From NCBI GenBank assembly GCA_015039465.1, contig MU130364.1, positions 520,346 through 584,345 on the forward strand: DNA of 64,000 nucleotides, read 5' to 3'. Both the position numbers and the translations under genes were made by a program. This DNA comes from Phlegmacium glaucopus. Taxonomy: Eukaryota; Basidiomycota; Agaricomycetes; Agaricales; Cortinariaceae. Of the stretch, positions 9,023 to 20,802 are shown one piece after another. The notes beneath the pieces were generated by a model. The model was not told the origin of the DNA, ran no database searches, and saw only the letters and a list, made by a program, of their open reading frames with translations. The first letter of the stretch is position 1; each line of letters opens with the position of its first letter.

Positions 9023-11675
9023 ATGCCTCGTCAACCTCGCCAAAGAGCAAGAGCCACATACGATAAAGTTCTCAGTGCACTGCGCAAAACTGAATTAATT
9101 CGACTTGCAGAAGACCTAAATCTCCCTACCAATGGACCCGTCTTAGAATTACGCTCCAAGCTCAAAGACCATTTGAACGAACATCAAGAAAATCTGCTTC
9201 AAAACCCAAGATACAGAGCCCTTTACCCTAGATGTCAAAGCCAGAATCACACTCCTCCGTTGTTACCCGCTTCAATTACACTTTCATCACAACCATTTCG
9301 CTCGCCATTACCTTCTCAATTCTCAGCCTCCTCGTGGGGTGGCATATCGGAACATCACCTCCCACATCAACCCTCAATACATTCACGCCAATCAACACCA
9401 GCAAGATCAATTCACATTTTAGACAGAAAATCCCCCCTTCCTCAAGTCAAAATCGAAAACGATGGTAAGTTTTTCACCTATCTTCAACACACTCGAGATC
9501 GCTTGAAGCAAATTTATTGCACAACACGTTTATGATCCTTTTATATGCAAGGGTATAAACATCCTCCTTTTCTTATATGTTATAAGTCGAAGACTTCTAT
9601 GGTCACTTATTTGCATACATATTTACGTGCAACATTATCCATCATAAGTATCGTAAATCTGACTAATATTGAATCTAGTCACGCCAAATCCTTTAGAGCT
9701 CGAACTTGCACCTACTAGAATTTCTCAAGTTCCTGACATTACAAACTCATCTCATCCTACTACTCAAATTCGTAAACGACCTGCGCGAATTCCTGGCTTT
9801 ACAGCCGATTCTTTTTGGGTCCCAGATCATATCAGGAAAGAATTCGCAGACGTTGGAACGTCCACATTCCGCTCACCTACTTGACCGACAAAAATTGCAC
9901 TTGTAAAGGCAAAATATCACCTAACACCTCGCATGAATTACTCACCATTGACAATTCAAATGGACGTGTCATTACCACCGCAAAGTCTTTATCAGAGGAC
10001 AGCGAAATGGACCTTACTTTCGACGAATGGCATCAAGCCTGGAGACGTCTACACGAAATGATCCAAGTTTTCCTGCCAGACGAAGCAAGATTGTGGAAGA
10101 TTCACTACTTGTTTATTCTCAACAATGAAAACCGATCTGAAATGTGGCCTCTCTACCTTGCATACGACATCGAGATTCGTAAAAGAGCTACCCAGTTCCC
10201 CATCGACCCTTCGCAATTTTCAATAGGCATTTGGAAGGATTTACAGGCACAAGACATTGCGAAAAAAGTCTACTCACAAATTCAAACGGATTCAAGATAT
10301 CAATCCAACAACGCTGGACCATCACATAACAATTATCCTTTAACTCAGAATCATTTCCGGGCACATAGCCAGGACAATCAAGATTCTCCTTTCCATAATC
10401 CACGGAATTTCTTTCGTGCCAACTCCTTCCGAAAAATTTCTTATCACACCGATACCAGCAAACCGGGAAAATGCATTTTCTGCGGAGACACAACTAGATC
10501 ACATATTTCGCGACACTGTAATGCCACCAACCTCGTCAATGGGGCAAATTGCCATTTACTCAAATCAGCCGGTGTCAGGCAAGACAAATATGGGAAATTC
10601 TATTGTTTCGCATGGAATGGATACTCAGGGTGTGAACAAGGTGCTAATTGCAGACGAGGCGAACACTGGTGTTCGCTATGCGGAAACAGAAAACACAACG
10701 CCCAGCAATGCAATCTTTCCACATGATCTATTCCCTATAAATACTCCTTTCCTACCAGACGAATGGGAGAAGATTCTTCGCATCCACAATTTATACGAAT
10801 TTTTTGCAACATACCTTCAAGCTTACAAACTAGTTTCGACACGGGAGTCTACAATCCCCCACATGAAACATTCATACCATCCGACCATAAATCTGCCCTT
10901 CACAACCCTTACTCCTGTTATATTACACATAAACAAAGGGCTCTCTTTTCGACGATACGCTGGCCTTTTCTCTCCTTCCAAACTAGAGGTTTTGATAGGT
11001 CCTTTTCGAACATTACCATTAGACATCATTTTAAAACCACATACAACAGACGAATTCAGAGTCGTTCAAGATTTTGCTTTCCCCCCGAAACGACCTAATC
11101 AGACCTTTCATAAATGCCGAAATCAACAGCGACAATTTTAAATGCAACTGGGGCACTTTTAACAACATTAGGAAAATTGTCGACGAAGCCCCTACAGAGG
11201 CTGAAGCAGCAACACTCGACGTAGGATGCCGCTTATCGTCAAACCCTTTTGCGGATTGTCCTTGGCATCACTACCCCCAGAATCCACAATAGAATTCTGA
11301 GTCGACACGTCATCGTCGTGGAAGGTTTCAATGGAGAATGGAATTCATGGCTTTTTCAGCCTGAGAATGGATGGAACAAAGACGGACGCGACATCAGCTG
11401 GGGAGAATTCGTAGCAATCGAAATCGGTCTATATCTCATGATTCCCCCAACACTCATTTCGTGATCAAATCAGACAACCAGGGCGTAATTTATGCTATCG
11501 AAGGTGGAAAATCATGCAGCCATCAACAACGTTCAGTACAATGAATCACTTTACTTTTACGCACGCATAATTGTTTGGATTTCAATCTTCATATATACCC
11601 TCTGCTGATAATTTTAAACAGACCATCACGTGGACTCCCAGTCCTAAATTTACCATATAGTTTGACCTTCATTAA
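9023..11675 (+). pseudogene. decayed SAP-domain / zinc-knuckle / reverse-transcriptase element
   Basis: Retroelement of a type frequent in agaricomycetes. The order is: a SAP-like DNA-binding region (residues 1-55, LRKTELIRLAEDLNLPTNG); a gag-like region (LTFDEWHQAWRRLHEMIQVF, PLYLAYDIEIRKR); a Cys/His zinc knuckle region (KCIFCGDTTRSH, CSLCGNRKHNAQQC, near 10470-10720); the start of the reverse transcriptase (FDTGVYNPPHETFIP, LIGPFRTLPLDIILKPHTT, INSDNFKCNWGTFNNI); and an RNase H-like end (GWNKDGRDISWGEFVAIEIG, IKSDNQGVI). An intron-like gap lies at 9465-9678. The frame shifts near 9855 and several times after 10720. The catalytic core of the reverse transcriptase is missing between 11230 and 11320. 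No integrase or recombinase follows. It cannot move by itself. Confidence 0.8.
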
Positions 11676-12184
11676 ATAATCTACCTGATTGAAACCTTTC
11701 TTAATTTCTGACCCTAATCTTCGCAATAGTTCTGGCGTATGGCCCTATTGGCCATCGGCTCTCCACACCCAACACAACTATCAGGTACACATTTATTACT
11801 TTATATACCTACGTATTTACATTACAATTACACACTAAATGCGAAACTACACAAGAGTCACTGATATCGATGATTTCTGTCACTACTGAACAATCGCAAA
11901 ACGATAAGAATGTTCTTATCAGCCATTCACATTGGATCTGGGACTCCGAGTAGTTGAATGTTCCAAAGGTCTTAAAGTACACCCACTGTCAGGCTTCAGA
12001 ACTGCCTACATCGATCCTAATTGGTTGAGCTGTGACAGTCAGAGGTCCTCGAATACGTTCAATTTGCATCAAAGTCATTTCTATATTCAGTTCGTTTAAC
12101 CCCTTGAGTTCGGTCGATAATATTGTACATTTGTGTTGTTCCTAAGGCTTTGGTCCAGGTCTTATTTTCATTCTGATAAGCAGT
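11676..12184. other. intergenic, nothing recognised
   Basis: AT-rich sequence between the retroelement relic and the end of the peroxiredoxin gene. The right part is presumably the 3' untranslated region of that gene. No reading frame or repeat could be supported. Confidence 0.5.
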
Positions 12185-12939
12185 TCAGACCTGGGCTAGA
12201 ATTGATTCGGCGCTAGTTACGTCCACGTTGGGTGGAGCCTTCTCGACAGCCACGGAAAGTACCTTGTTGCCTTCAGTGATGATTGCAAAACGCTATGAAT
12301 ATTTCCAGGTCAATGAATATAATGTTATAACCTTATCGTTGGTTATTTACCTTGGATCGAGGTCCTCCAAGCAATCCTGAGGCATCGAAAATCAGACCAA
12401 GAGAGCTTACGAAGGCGCCTTTGTCATCAGCAATGAAGTGAATATCTAGAATTAACCAATCGAATCAATTTTTTCCAGTCCAAAGACGAAAGAAAAAGCA
12501 TACCCGTTCCGCCAGGAGCAAGTGAATTTTTCCAGGCTCTGTACATCTCGTTATCAGTAGGCAATAAAGAGCCTCAGTGGACACATGGACCTTACTTCAT
12601 GACAAATACATCATTAACCCCGAATACATAGATTGCATTGACGCCCTTTGCTTTGAACTGATCGTAATGGTTAATGTAGCCTGGTAAGTGGGCATTGCAG
12701 GGTGTCGTGAAAGCACCGGGAACGCCGATCTACTTGGATGTTGAGCGCAAGTTGTTCTCTCGCTTTGAGCGAATTTACTGTACGATGATATTTTTTCCAG
12801 TGAGAATCAAAGGTGATGGCTTGTCGGGTTCGTCTTCCTTGACATCTACTGAGGGGATAGTACCACCGGGCTGGATGTGAACAGGGGTCAAAATCGAGGT
12901 AGCGAGGCTGTGGGCGGCTGATGCGAGAGCAGAGGCCAT
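12185..12939 (-). CDS. Prx5-type peroxiredoxin, 1-Cys
   Basis: Thiol peroxidase that reduces hydrogen and organic peroxides; fungal members are cytosolic, peroxisomal or mitochondrial. Five exons join cleanly (for example intron 12730-12783, GTACAG to GTAG). The product is about 175 residues: MASALASAAHSLATSILTPV, then GVPGAFTTPCNAHLPGY with the peroxidatic Cys, AIYVFGVNDVFVMKAW, FIADDKGAFVSSLGL, RFAIITEGNKVLSVAVE, ending SILAQV. Only one Cys is present, so a 1-Cys mechanism with an external thiol is inferred. No C-terminal SKL peroxisomal signal is seen. It stands back to back with an F-box relic. Confidence 0.9.
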
Positions 12940-12957
12940 GATGGTCAAGTCAGAAGG

Positions 12958-13270
12958 TTGACTGTCACTAGTCTATTAACAACAGATCAAACAATAGGAT
13001 TCCCTGTCATCATCCGCGTCGTCCAATATCTCGATATAGGAGAAGGAGACTTGATTTCGCTCAAGAATACCTCCCTCTTATATCTTCTCAAGCATATTTT
13101 TCGTACAATTCTATTCGATAATTTCTATTCAGCCTCATAAACGGCTGCTGCTTGTCAACAACTCAGTCATTGTCCAATACATTAGATTATGAGGTGCATC
13201 AGGATGACGCTCCAAATTTACTGTACATTCTCGAATGCTTGAAAATTAGAAGTGCGTTCTCAAAAACGGT
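12958..13270 (+). pseudogene. F-box-like gene relic
   Basis: Fragmentary paralogue of the gene at 13623-14946. The shared order is a PVIIRVVQYLDIGEGDL segment for DIVEHIIDVLAAEGDL, then LLKHIFRTILFDN for LCRKHIFRTITFN, then VIVQYIR, and LECLKIRSAF for LECLRIRGAL. Stops and a large deletion separate the blocks and nothing remains after about 13270. Confidence 0.75.
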
Positions 13271-13622
13271 GAGATTCCCTTAAACAACTTGAAAAGCTCT
13301 CTATTATTTTAACTTTTCAGCGGTCACGACTGATTACAGTTGAATTAACATTTTAGCGTGAAATGGTGTCAGTGCACACAAGTTGAGAACCTGAGTCTAT
13401 CAGAAGCCCCCTTGACTTGGCCTCTGAGGATGGAAGCCCGGGCAGGATATAATGTTGCAAATTCTGAATCTTTTAAATTCGCTGTGAGCCAAAGGCATCG
13501 CTCAAGACTACATTGAAAAAGGCCCAAGGGTCCAGGGAAGTCCTCATGTCCACCTTGAAGCGTGTTTGTATTAACAACGTCCCCTTTTGGGCATAGCTTC
13601 TGCTCAAACCGCGCCTTCACGA
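13271..13622. other. upstream region of the F-box-like gene
   Basis: No gene was recognised. A minus-strand open frame here overlaps the F-box-like gene start and has no family resemblance. Confidence 0.4.
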
Positions 13623-14946
13623 ATGGTTTGGAGCCTGCTCAAACCCAAGACTTGGCGTTGGGGTTACATGGTTTCCGAAGCGACGTCTCTTCCATACGAT
13701 ATCGTTGAACACATTATCGATGTTCTGGCTGCAGAAGGAGATCTGACTCCTGTCAAGAATGCCGCACTCGCATCTTCTTCGATACTCCATCTCTGTCGCA
13801 AACATATCTTTCGTACCATTACATTCAACCATGGACATGGACTATTGAAACAACGTTTTATATCGCTGCTCGCCAATAACCCAGACATCGTGCAATACAT
13901 TAGAGAACTCTCTTACGAGATGCATCATCATGATGCACAACTATGGCCTCTTCTTCCAAACTTACTGCAGACAATCTCCCATCTCGAATGCCTGAGGATT
14001 AGAGGCGCTCTAAGTAATCCCGAAGGAAAACTCGACTGGATTGATATGGATCCTTTGTTACGATCAGCACTACTTCGCCTCATGTATCTTCCTACCCTCA
14101 CTCATCTTGACATCGAAAGGGTGCGCAATTTACCAATCTCTGCGCTTGCTCTCTGTATCAATATCGAGCGACTTGACATCCGCTATGTCACTGTTACACC
14201 GTTCGAGGATTTGGGGTCGAATACGACTCCTTCCCTACAAAGTTCACAGACTCCTAGGATTCTCCACTTTCGAAACGACTCGTCCCAGACAGCTGTGGGA
14301 AGGTTATTGCAAGCCAGATGGAGAGATGGACGTTCAGTTCTCGATTTCACCCACCTCAAGAGGCTCTTTCTGGATTTCGACATGTTCGAAGACGTCCAGG
14401 TGACTCAAGAGCTATTCGAAAACGTTAAGCACCTGGAAGAACTTCTTATTAATGGCATGTCACTTCTCAATGCTAGGATTTAGAGTTAAGTTGACCTTTC
14501 ATTTATTAGTCCAAGTCAATACACAGAGCCTTGCGGGACTTTCAGAAATGATTTCTTCTAATGCACGCAATTTGAGAAGCCTCGAGGTTATGAGTGTATT
14601 CAAAAGTAGACGAAGTCATGCCTTGATGATTGGCCTTTGTGAAGAGCTGGAAGCCCTGACGGGAAATAACGTTTTGCAATTTCTGAAAATCACATTCGTC
14701 ATGGACGGTTGCGAGTCAAGGACTCTGGTGGAGACTGCGTTCGGAAGACTGGAGGAAGTACTCATGGACCCGGGATGGTCTGCTTTGAAGTGCGTTTCTA
14801 TTGAAATACATGTTAGGTGTTGTTATAGGGATGCGAGGAGACTGGAACTAAACTCTGTACCAGAAGTGTACCTGAGTCGGTTGTCTGGACGGAAAATTCT
14901 GGATTACAAAGGCCCAGATTATATTGGCTCCGCAGGAACCCCGTAG
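13623..14946 (+). CDS. F-box-like / leucine-rich protein (hypothetical)
   Basis: Typical member of the large agaricomycete F-box-like families, some of which recruit substrates to SCF ubiquitin ligases. The N-terminal region SLPYDIVEHIIDVLAAEGDL followed by KNAALASSSILHLCRKHIFR resembles the degenerate F-box of these proteins. The rest is rich in Leu with repeat-like units (LTHLDIERVRNLPISALALC, LDIRYVTV, HLKRLFLDFDMF, NLRSLEVMSVF). An intron near 14455-14530 joins the two reading frames; GT at 14460 to AG before CCTTGCGG is one in-frame option. The first ATG is at 13623, and 13668 (MVSEATSLPYD) is an alternative start. The substrate is unknown. A paralogous relic sits just upstream. Confidence 0.7.
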
Positions 14947-15330
14947 AGTAAAATAGATGTATGTCAAGCAGCCTCTTTAATTTTGGCACAATGCCTACTT
15001 TAACAAATGCTTGTCGGTATGGAACAGTCTTTCGGTCCAAGGTGTGAAGGTGTGAAAGAGGGCAAATCATAGATTGCTTGGGACAAAATATCTATACAGG
15101 AAGTGCTGAAATAGAGAATTTGGATCGATTGACGTAGAGAGAAAAAATCAAAGAACTCACAAGGCAGTAATAAATCAAATAATGGGTAAGTATTGAGGGT
15201 TAGGTTTTACAGGAAAAAATCTCATCATGCGTAGAAACCTAACTTTGAAATCAGCTTACTGCAATATCGCGAGTAGGGCGGGTTAAGATGGCTTACCGAG
15301 GTTAATGACTTTTCAAAACCTCCGACTTTT

Positions 15331-16360
15331 CTATACCCTCCTCCCAGTTTCTTTCTGCCACTGACCCACCGCCTCATTGATTTTCGTTTCCACCTCTTCT
15401 GCACTGACATTTTGGCCAAATGCCTCTACAAATTGACCGTTAGGATCCATTAGATACACGAATATGGAATGGTCGACTAGATAATCGCCCTTTGGATCGG
15501 CGTTGGGCGGGGTTGAGAAATAGACTCGGTAGGCTTTGCAAACGGCTTTAGTTTCAGCGTATCCTCCCACTAGGCCGGTGAAGGAAGGGTGGAAGTCCTT
15601 CAGGTATTGACCAATACGCGATGGCGTATCGCGGGCTGGGTCTACGGAAATGAAAACAGGTAGAAAGACATCGCCGTGCTCCTTCTCTGCTTTGCACATG
15701 TGTTAGACTTCTACGTCAGATGACGGAGAGAAAAAAAAACCGCGTACGGATGTTATTTAACACGGTTGTCACTTTGTCAAGTTCCGCTGGACAGATATCC
15801 GGACAATTGGTGAAGCCGAAGTATACCAAAGACCATTTTCCCAAAAGATTCTCTTGTGTGAAGGGTTTGCTGTCGTGAGTGCTCAGCGAGAACGGACCAC
15901 CAATTTGTGGTCGGCCATATGACTTGAGGCCTTTTTCCTTTTCTTTGGACGAATTAGTGAATGATTTAGAGATAAAAAGCGGGCTAGGGAGGCGCTTTGG
16001 CGATACTCACCCCGCTCTTCAGCGAGTCGTATCTTCTCGTAGCGGAAGTAAAATGCTAAACCAACTCCTGCAAGAACAAATAAAGCTGCAGAAGTCGGCG
16101 TAAATACCTACTCAAGTCAAAGCTCAGTCAATTATTTTTTGTCTATATCCCTTGATTGAAGATGTTTTCCGCACCCCGACCATATTTCGTTCCGGCAGTT
16201 GAGAATATGTCCGGCTTTGACCATGCCATTTCTGTGCGTCTTTTGTTATATTTCGCGCTATATGTGGTATTTCTTGATAGAAAGGTCTTGTAGATGTTTG
16301 TAGAAATCGTATTTGCCTTGAACATGGTCGAAATTTAAGCCGTGCTACGGTTGAAAGCAT
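15331..16360 (-). CDS. SCO1: SCO1-type copper chaperone of cytochrome c oxidase
   Basis: Inner-membrane mitochondrial protein that delivers copper to the CuA site of COX2. The N-terminus is rich in Arg and Ser with no acidic residues at first (MLSTVARLKFRPCSRQIRF), as in a mitochondrial presequence. A membrane anchor follows (PTSAALFVLAGVGLAFYF), then a thioredoxin-like domain with the copper ligands CPDIC in FTNCPDICPAELDKV and the distal His in DYLVDHSIFVYLMDP. FISVDPARDTP is also diagnostic. The C-terminus is EAVGQWQKETGRRV. There are four exons; a purely GT-AG join is seen after NNI (near 15745). Length is about 260-280 residues, normal for the family. The start is the ATG at 16358-16360. 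Confidence 0.93.
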
Positions 16361-16628
16361 CAAGGAGATTCACCTATCAACCTCCCTTAAAGTTACTCAA
16401 CCACCCAGATATTCACGTGACTCTACAGCGCGCAACTGTCCCAACATTCCGAAGCCTCCAGCCCATCCATCCTTCTCTTTATCATGTTACTTCTTGCCCC
16501 TTGTCCTTCGACGTGAGTGGCCTAGAATCCACCGTTTCAATCTCCCAGGACGTTTCAAACAAGCAATCACACATAAAATTCATGAAAATTGGCCAATGAT
16601 ACATTCTATCAAGACTCCAAGAGATTAC

Positions 16629-18640
16629 CTACTTGGACGACGATGCAAATGCAGACTTGATCATCGCAGCCCGGCCGTCACCTCGTACTTTCACATTACA
16701 TTCAAAGGGCCTGGGTGCCAGCTCGATTCCAGGCTACAAGACCAGAAGTTATCAAAAAGATGCCGACATGGTATGGAATGTAATGACCTCGATATAGCGG
16801 TTCATCTCCATGGTAAAGGACTCTTTATTCAAAGGACTGAAATCAAATGCCCATACAAGATTCATAGCATTCAAGGCCTGCAAATCTTGATTAGTCACTT
16901 GAAAAAATCCAACTATCGGCTGCTTACGGCTGTGCGGCGGCCCATCCGTTCACCAGGGCAGATCCGCTAAGCAGACCCATCAGTCGAATATATATATCCA
17001 TTAAAAGAATGGGAATTCACCCTGCCCGCCCTAAATGCAAAGTTGTCTCGGAAACCTGTAATATCTGCCCCGGGCTTAGTCCAAAAGTAGACTCGAGGTA
17101 ACGCTCTGGTCCGGAAGGTGCCTGGTCCGTCAAAAAGATCTAGGGCTACTATTAGCTAACACGACGGTAAAACCCTTGAAAACAACTCACCAGGGTCATG
17201 GAAGACACCCCCTGCCATGTGCGTTAGATCACTGTCAACGGACTGGAAAGGTTACATACACGCCTTTGGGGAGGATATGACCTTTATACTACGATGGAGG
17301 ATTAATGTCACTCCTTTCAAGGAAAAGGGCCAGCTAATGCACAGGTATATCTTCAGTCACCATGTGTGGCAAACCGACAGGCAGGATAGGTCTGAAACGC
17401 TGCATCTATTTGGGAGATTGTTTCCAGATGGTAAACGGTTGAAGATCGTCAAATACTTACCTCGTCGATGCATACGATCGGAACCTACGATTATGTCGAT
17501 CTCGTCTTGGATGCGTTTTTGGCGTTCTGGGTATGACAAGAGAGCAAGCACAAACGCCTGTTGGAGAGAAGCTGACGTCTCTGCTCCTGCATCCATAAGT
17601 GTTGCACCAAGGTACCTGGAGGTTGAATGATCGGGTATTAGTTTCGGCAGGACATGGGAAATCAGTAGACGGACGAGACATCTTGTCGTGATAAACCCAG
17701 CTCTTCCTGGCGGGCCAATACCTTCTCAATATAACATCCCGTACCGCGTCCCGCTGTTATTTCTTGATCGCACTCATCCACAAGTGAGTCGTAGAGGCGA
17801 TTGCGCACCCCCTTCATGAAGTCACAATGACCCGTCCACTAAAAAGGATTGTATCATCAACTACTCTGATAGTGTGTGAATGAAAGGGCTTGCTTACCGG
17901 GGCCAACCAGCGGGGAATGTATTTGATCCACGGCATGATCTCCATAGCAGGATACTTGGTTTGGTCGTTAATTTTATTCATCAACTTAACTCCCTTAAAA
18001 TACACCTCTGCTTGGCTATCTTTATACACCGGGAAGGACTTTCCATATACGAGTGATGCGACCAGGGAGTGTTGCACATGATATGGGTGTATAGCTCCTG
18101 AAGTGTCAAAACATGAACATAGTTGAGATCATCAAAACACACCTCGGGGGGTTGTAAGCTTCTTGAGTAGGCAAATGCTGATCAACTGCCTCGGCTGTGA
18201 ATAACAATTGAAAAGCCCTTCGGGCGCGGCAGCGGCACAAAATCGTGGGCCGACAAATCTCATCATACACCAATGAGCCTTGAGAGCATCTAGTATCGAC
18301 TCCTGGAAGTATTTTTTTATGACTCTTCAGAAATAAAATGGAGTTCCGCGTGATAAGGATGCAGTAATGCGATAACGAAATAGATAACTTACCTTGGCTT
18401 CATAGTTGTTAGATGTTTCTGTTTCTCCAGCTGTCGTAAATGATTGTCCGGAACTTGGGCTCCAGATATTTGTCGACTGGTTGCGTCAGCATTTCCACTA
18501 CTTGTGTCAAACGCCGGTCATCGGATGGGCTGCGGGTCAGATCCCATTGTAAGACTGCTTTGAAGAGTCTCCGTTCTTCGATGGGATAGAGAAAAAGGTA
18601 ACCGTGATCATAGTCGTGCCTCCCCTGTCACTGGGGTTCA
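16629..18640 (-). pseudogene. cytochrome P450, probably decayed
   Basis: Microsomal-type P450 of the fungal E-class group. Blocks in order: RRAFQLLFTAEAVDQHLPTQ; SLVASLVYGKSFPVY; IMPWIKYIPRWLAPVS; LYDSLVDECDQEI; IEKVLARQEELGL; the I-helix LGATLMDAGAETSASLQQ; FRPILPVGLPHMVTEDI; KPGADITGFRDNFAFRAGR; then, after a 54-bp intron, the heme-ligand segment RICPGERMGRRTA and LVWAFDFSPLN. Against function: a stop and frame change after FHTMSA (near 16735), with the frame recovered at PGIELAPRPFECNV; a join near 17245 that cannot be closed; and no credible N-terminal membrane anchor or proline-rich hinge in 18400-18640. The heme Cys and I-helix are intact, so the loss is recent or partly due to sequence errors. 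The substrate is unknown. Confidence 0.7.
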
Positions 18641-19330
18641 GAACGTGTAACTCCCTGGATTAAATCTGGAGTCATGGGCGATGCGACATGATTCGCACGA
18701 GACGCAACAGCGACAGTCGGCGTTCGTATTTTAGCGCAAGCTTTAAATGAGTGCACTAAAAGATAAGTTCTACTCAATACTCAATCAAGGTAAGTTTGAA
18801 AATATGCACCAAATTTCATAATACTTATTATGAACCCAGCGGAGAAAGTGGGATTTCTATGCCTTCCTTTGAGGAGAAAGGAAGACTTGAAAGTTGAACA
18901 CGAGGGAGGGAGTTAGGGTCAAAATTATATTTTGGTCGCCAAGGCCGAACTCAAGCCTGCCAGGCGACGATAAGACACTATGCACTCAGAGATAATGTGT
19001 AGGAATTGTAGGTACGTATTTATGCACCCCCTTTTGTATCTCTTGGTGTTGAATTACTCAAATTTGTGTGAGGAAAGTGTTGAACAAATCCCAGTTTACT
19101 GTATCAAGGACACTTGCTGCCACAGAGCTGTCCAATGATCGTTGGCAAATATACTGAATTTCACCTTCCGAGTTGATAAAGCACTGACAGGAATTTGAAA
19201 AAACTTTGATGAATGTACATATTACAGGAAAGTAAAAACACATATACTAAAGAGAAGAAGAAGAAAAAAACAAATAAAAAAAAAGCTGGTAAGCAGGGAA
19301 AAACAGAAAAACAGAGGACCGCGTGTGGGT
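18641..19330. other. intergenic, nothing recognised
   Basis: Between the P450 remains and the end of EAF3. Purine-rich stretches (GGAGGGAGTTAGGG near 18905, AAGAGAAGAAGAAG near 19250) stand out. No gene or RNA was recognised. Confidence 0.45.
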
Positions 19331-20802
19331 TCACGATCTAGACACGTTCTGATATGCTATTGCCGTACTTTCATATTCACGGAGGAATATTCGATCTTTC
19401 TCTTTTACCATATACCTAAGAACATGACACGACGGTTTCAGCACGAGCGGAAGAAGAGGATTGGCAAGGCAGACGTACAGTAATAGTTCATTTGCGTAAT
19501 CACGTAGGATGTTCACGGATTCGGCGTCAAGCGATGAATGTGCAATCATCTGTGGCAAGCTCACTGAAGAAACCAAAAAGTTAACCAAAAAGTCGAACAG
19601 AAAAAATAAAAAAGGTGAGTAGAGAGACGAAGAGAAAGAGACGAAGACAGACAAGGCAAAAAGGGAGAAAAAAAGACATACCAAGCATACGTAATAGATG
19701 TTCAGCACCATATATCAGACACATCTCTTTCTCAGTCCCAACTATAACTTTCGGACCTGTCCAGTAATCATGTCTGACTTGGGCATATTGAGCACGTTCG
19801 AAGCGGTACAACAGGTTAGTGCCCAGGGCACGATCGAAGTAGATCTGAAGCCCTGAGATCACGGTTTGGATCATTAGAGCTGGTTCTTTCAGACTGTGGA
19901 AGGGAAAAGAAGAAGAGGGTTAGATTACGGGAGAAGGGGGGGATGTGATGAGGAAATTCGAACGAACTGGGGAGGTTTTGTAGTTTTGATGTATTCTGCA
20001 AATTCAGCGAGGAGTTCGACGACATTTGGACTTCGTGGTAATGTTACAAGCTGTTTCAAAGAGAGGAGATTTGAAAAGGAAGGAGTTGGGGTGGGTATGG
20101 GAAATCTGCTGACCTGGTTATGTTTTGTCACCGCCTGCCAATCATCGACGAGAAGGACTTTTAGAATCTCTGGCATGTTAAGTTTCATCTCGGGTTTCTT
20201 GCTACTCTCCTCCTATCAAGAGCAAATGAATCGAAACATAATATAAGCATCAGGGATACCAGAAAGGATGTAAGACAGATGAACAAACGAACGTCTTCAC
20301 GACCCCTCTTTGTCCCTCTCGTCCCATCCTTCCTCGCACCCGCTCTGGTGCTAACACTATCCTTGATTCCAGTGTTTTTGGGATTAATTTTGGCAGAAGT
20401 AGCTCCACCCTGAGAGCTTGGCACGTTAGTATGTTGGAGTGACTTTTGTAAGGCCACGTTTGTTTCTGTCATTTTTAGTAGACGGTTTGCTGGGACCCAT
20501 TCGTCCCAGCTAAATTGGATGAGTGAGAAGTTAGTAGTGTTTCTTAGACAAAGAAGGGAGGAAGAAGGACAAAGCTGAGGAGAAACGAAACGCGTCACGA
20601 CCAAATGAAATATAAAGACATACGTCTGTTTCCATCCTTTATAATGAACAAAGTAATGTGGTCCAACTTGTCCTGAAGGCGTAGTAGTTTCATCATGATT
20701 ATGGCTTTTGAGAACTTTAGCTTCGTAGATTAGAGGGCCGTGATAACACAAGACGCGTTCGTTGACAGTGAATATGGGTTGGATAGTTGTAGTTGAAGCC
20801 AT
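19331..20802 (-). CDS. EAF3: chromodomain MRG protein EAF3/MRG15
   Basis: Chromatin reader shared by the NuA4 acetyltransferase and the Rpd3S deacetylase; its chromo barrel binds H3K36-methylated nucleosomes over transcribed genes. The start MASTTTIQPIFTVNERVLCY leads into the chromo barrel (FTVNERVLCYHGPLIYEAKV, HYFVHYKGWKQ, WDEWVPANRLLKM). A basic linker follows (RAGARKDGTRGTKRGRED). The C-terminal MRG domain holds LNMPEILKVLLVDDWQAVT, LPRSPNVVELLAEF, YFDRALGTNLLYRFERAQY, YGAEHLLRML, LPQMIAHSSLD and the terminal IFLREYESTAIAY. At least six short introns are needed. All domain blocks are in the normal order and length. TGA at 19331-19333 ends it. Confidence 0.93.

Larger units (their letters stand above)
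5052..9085. repeat. tandem segmental duplication, unit B
   Basis: Second copy of 1870-5051. It is longer because of a 789-bp inverted-repeat element at 5565-6353, and it carries an internal inversion. It continues directly into the longer retroelement at 9023. Confidence 0.85.
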
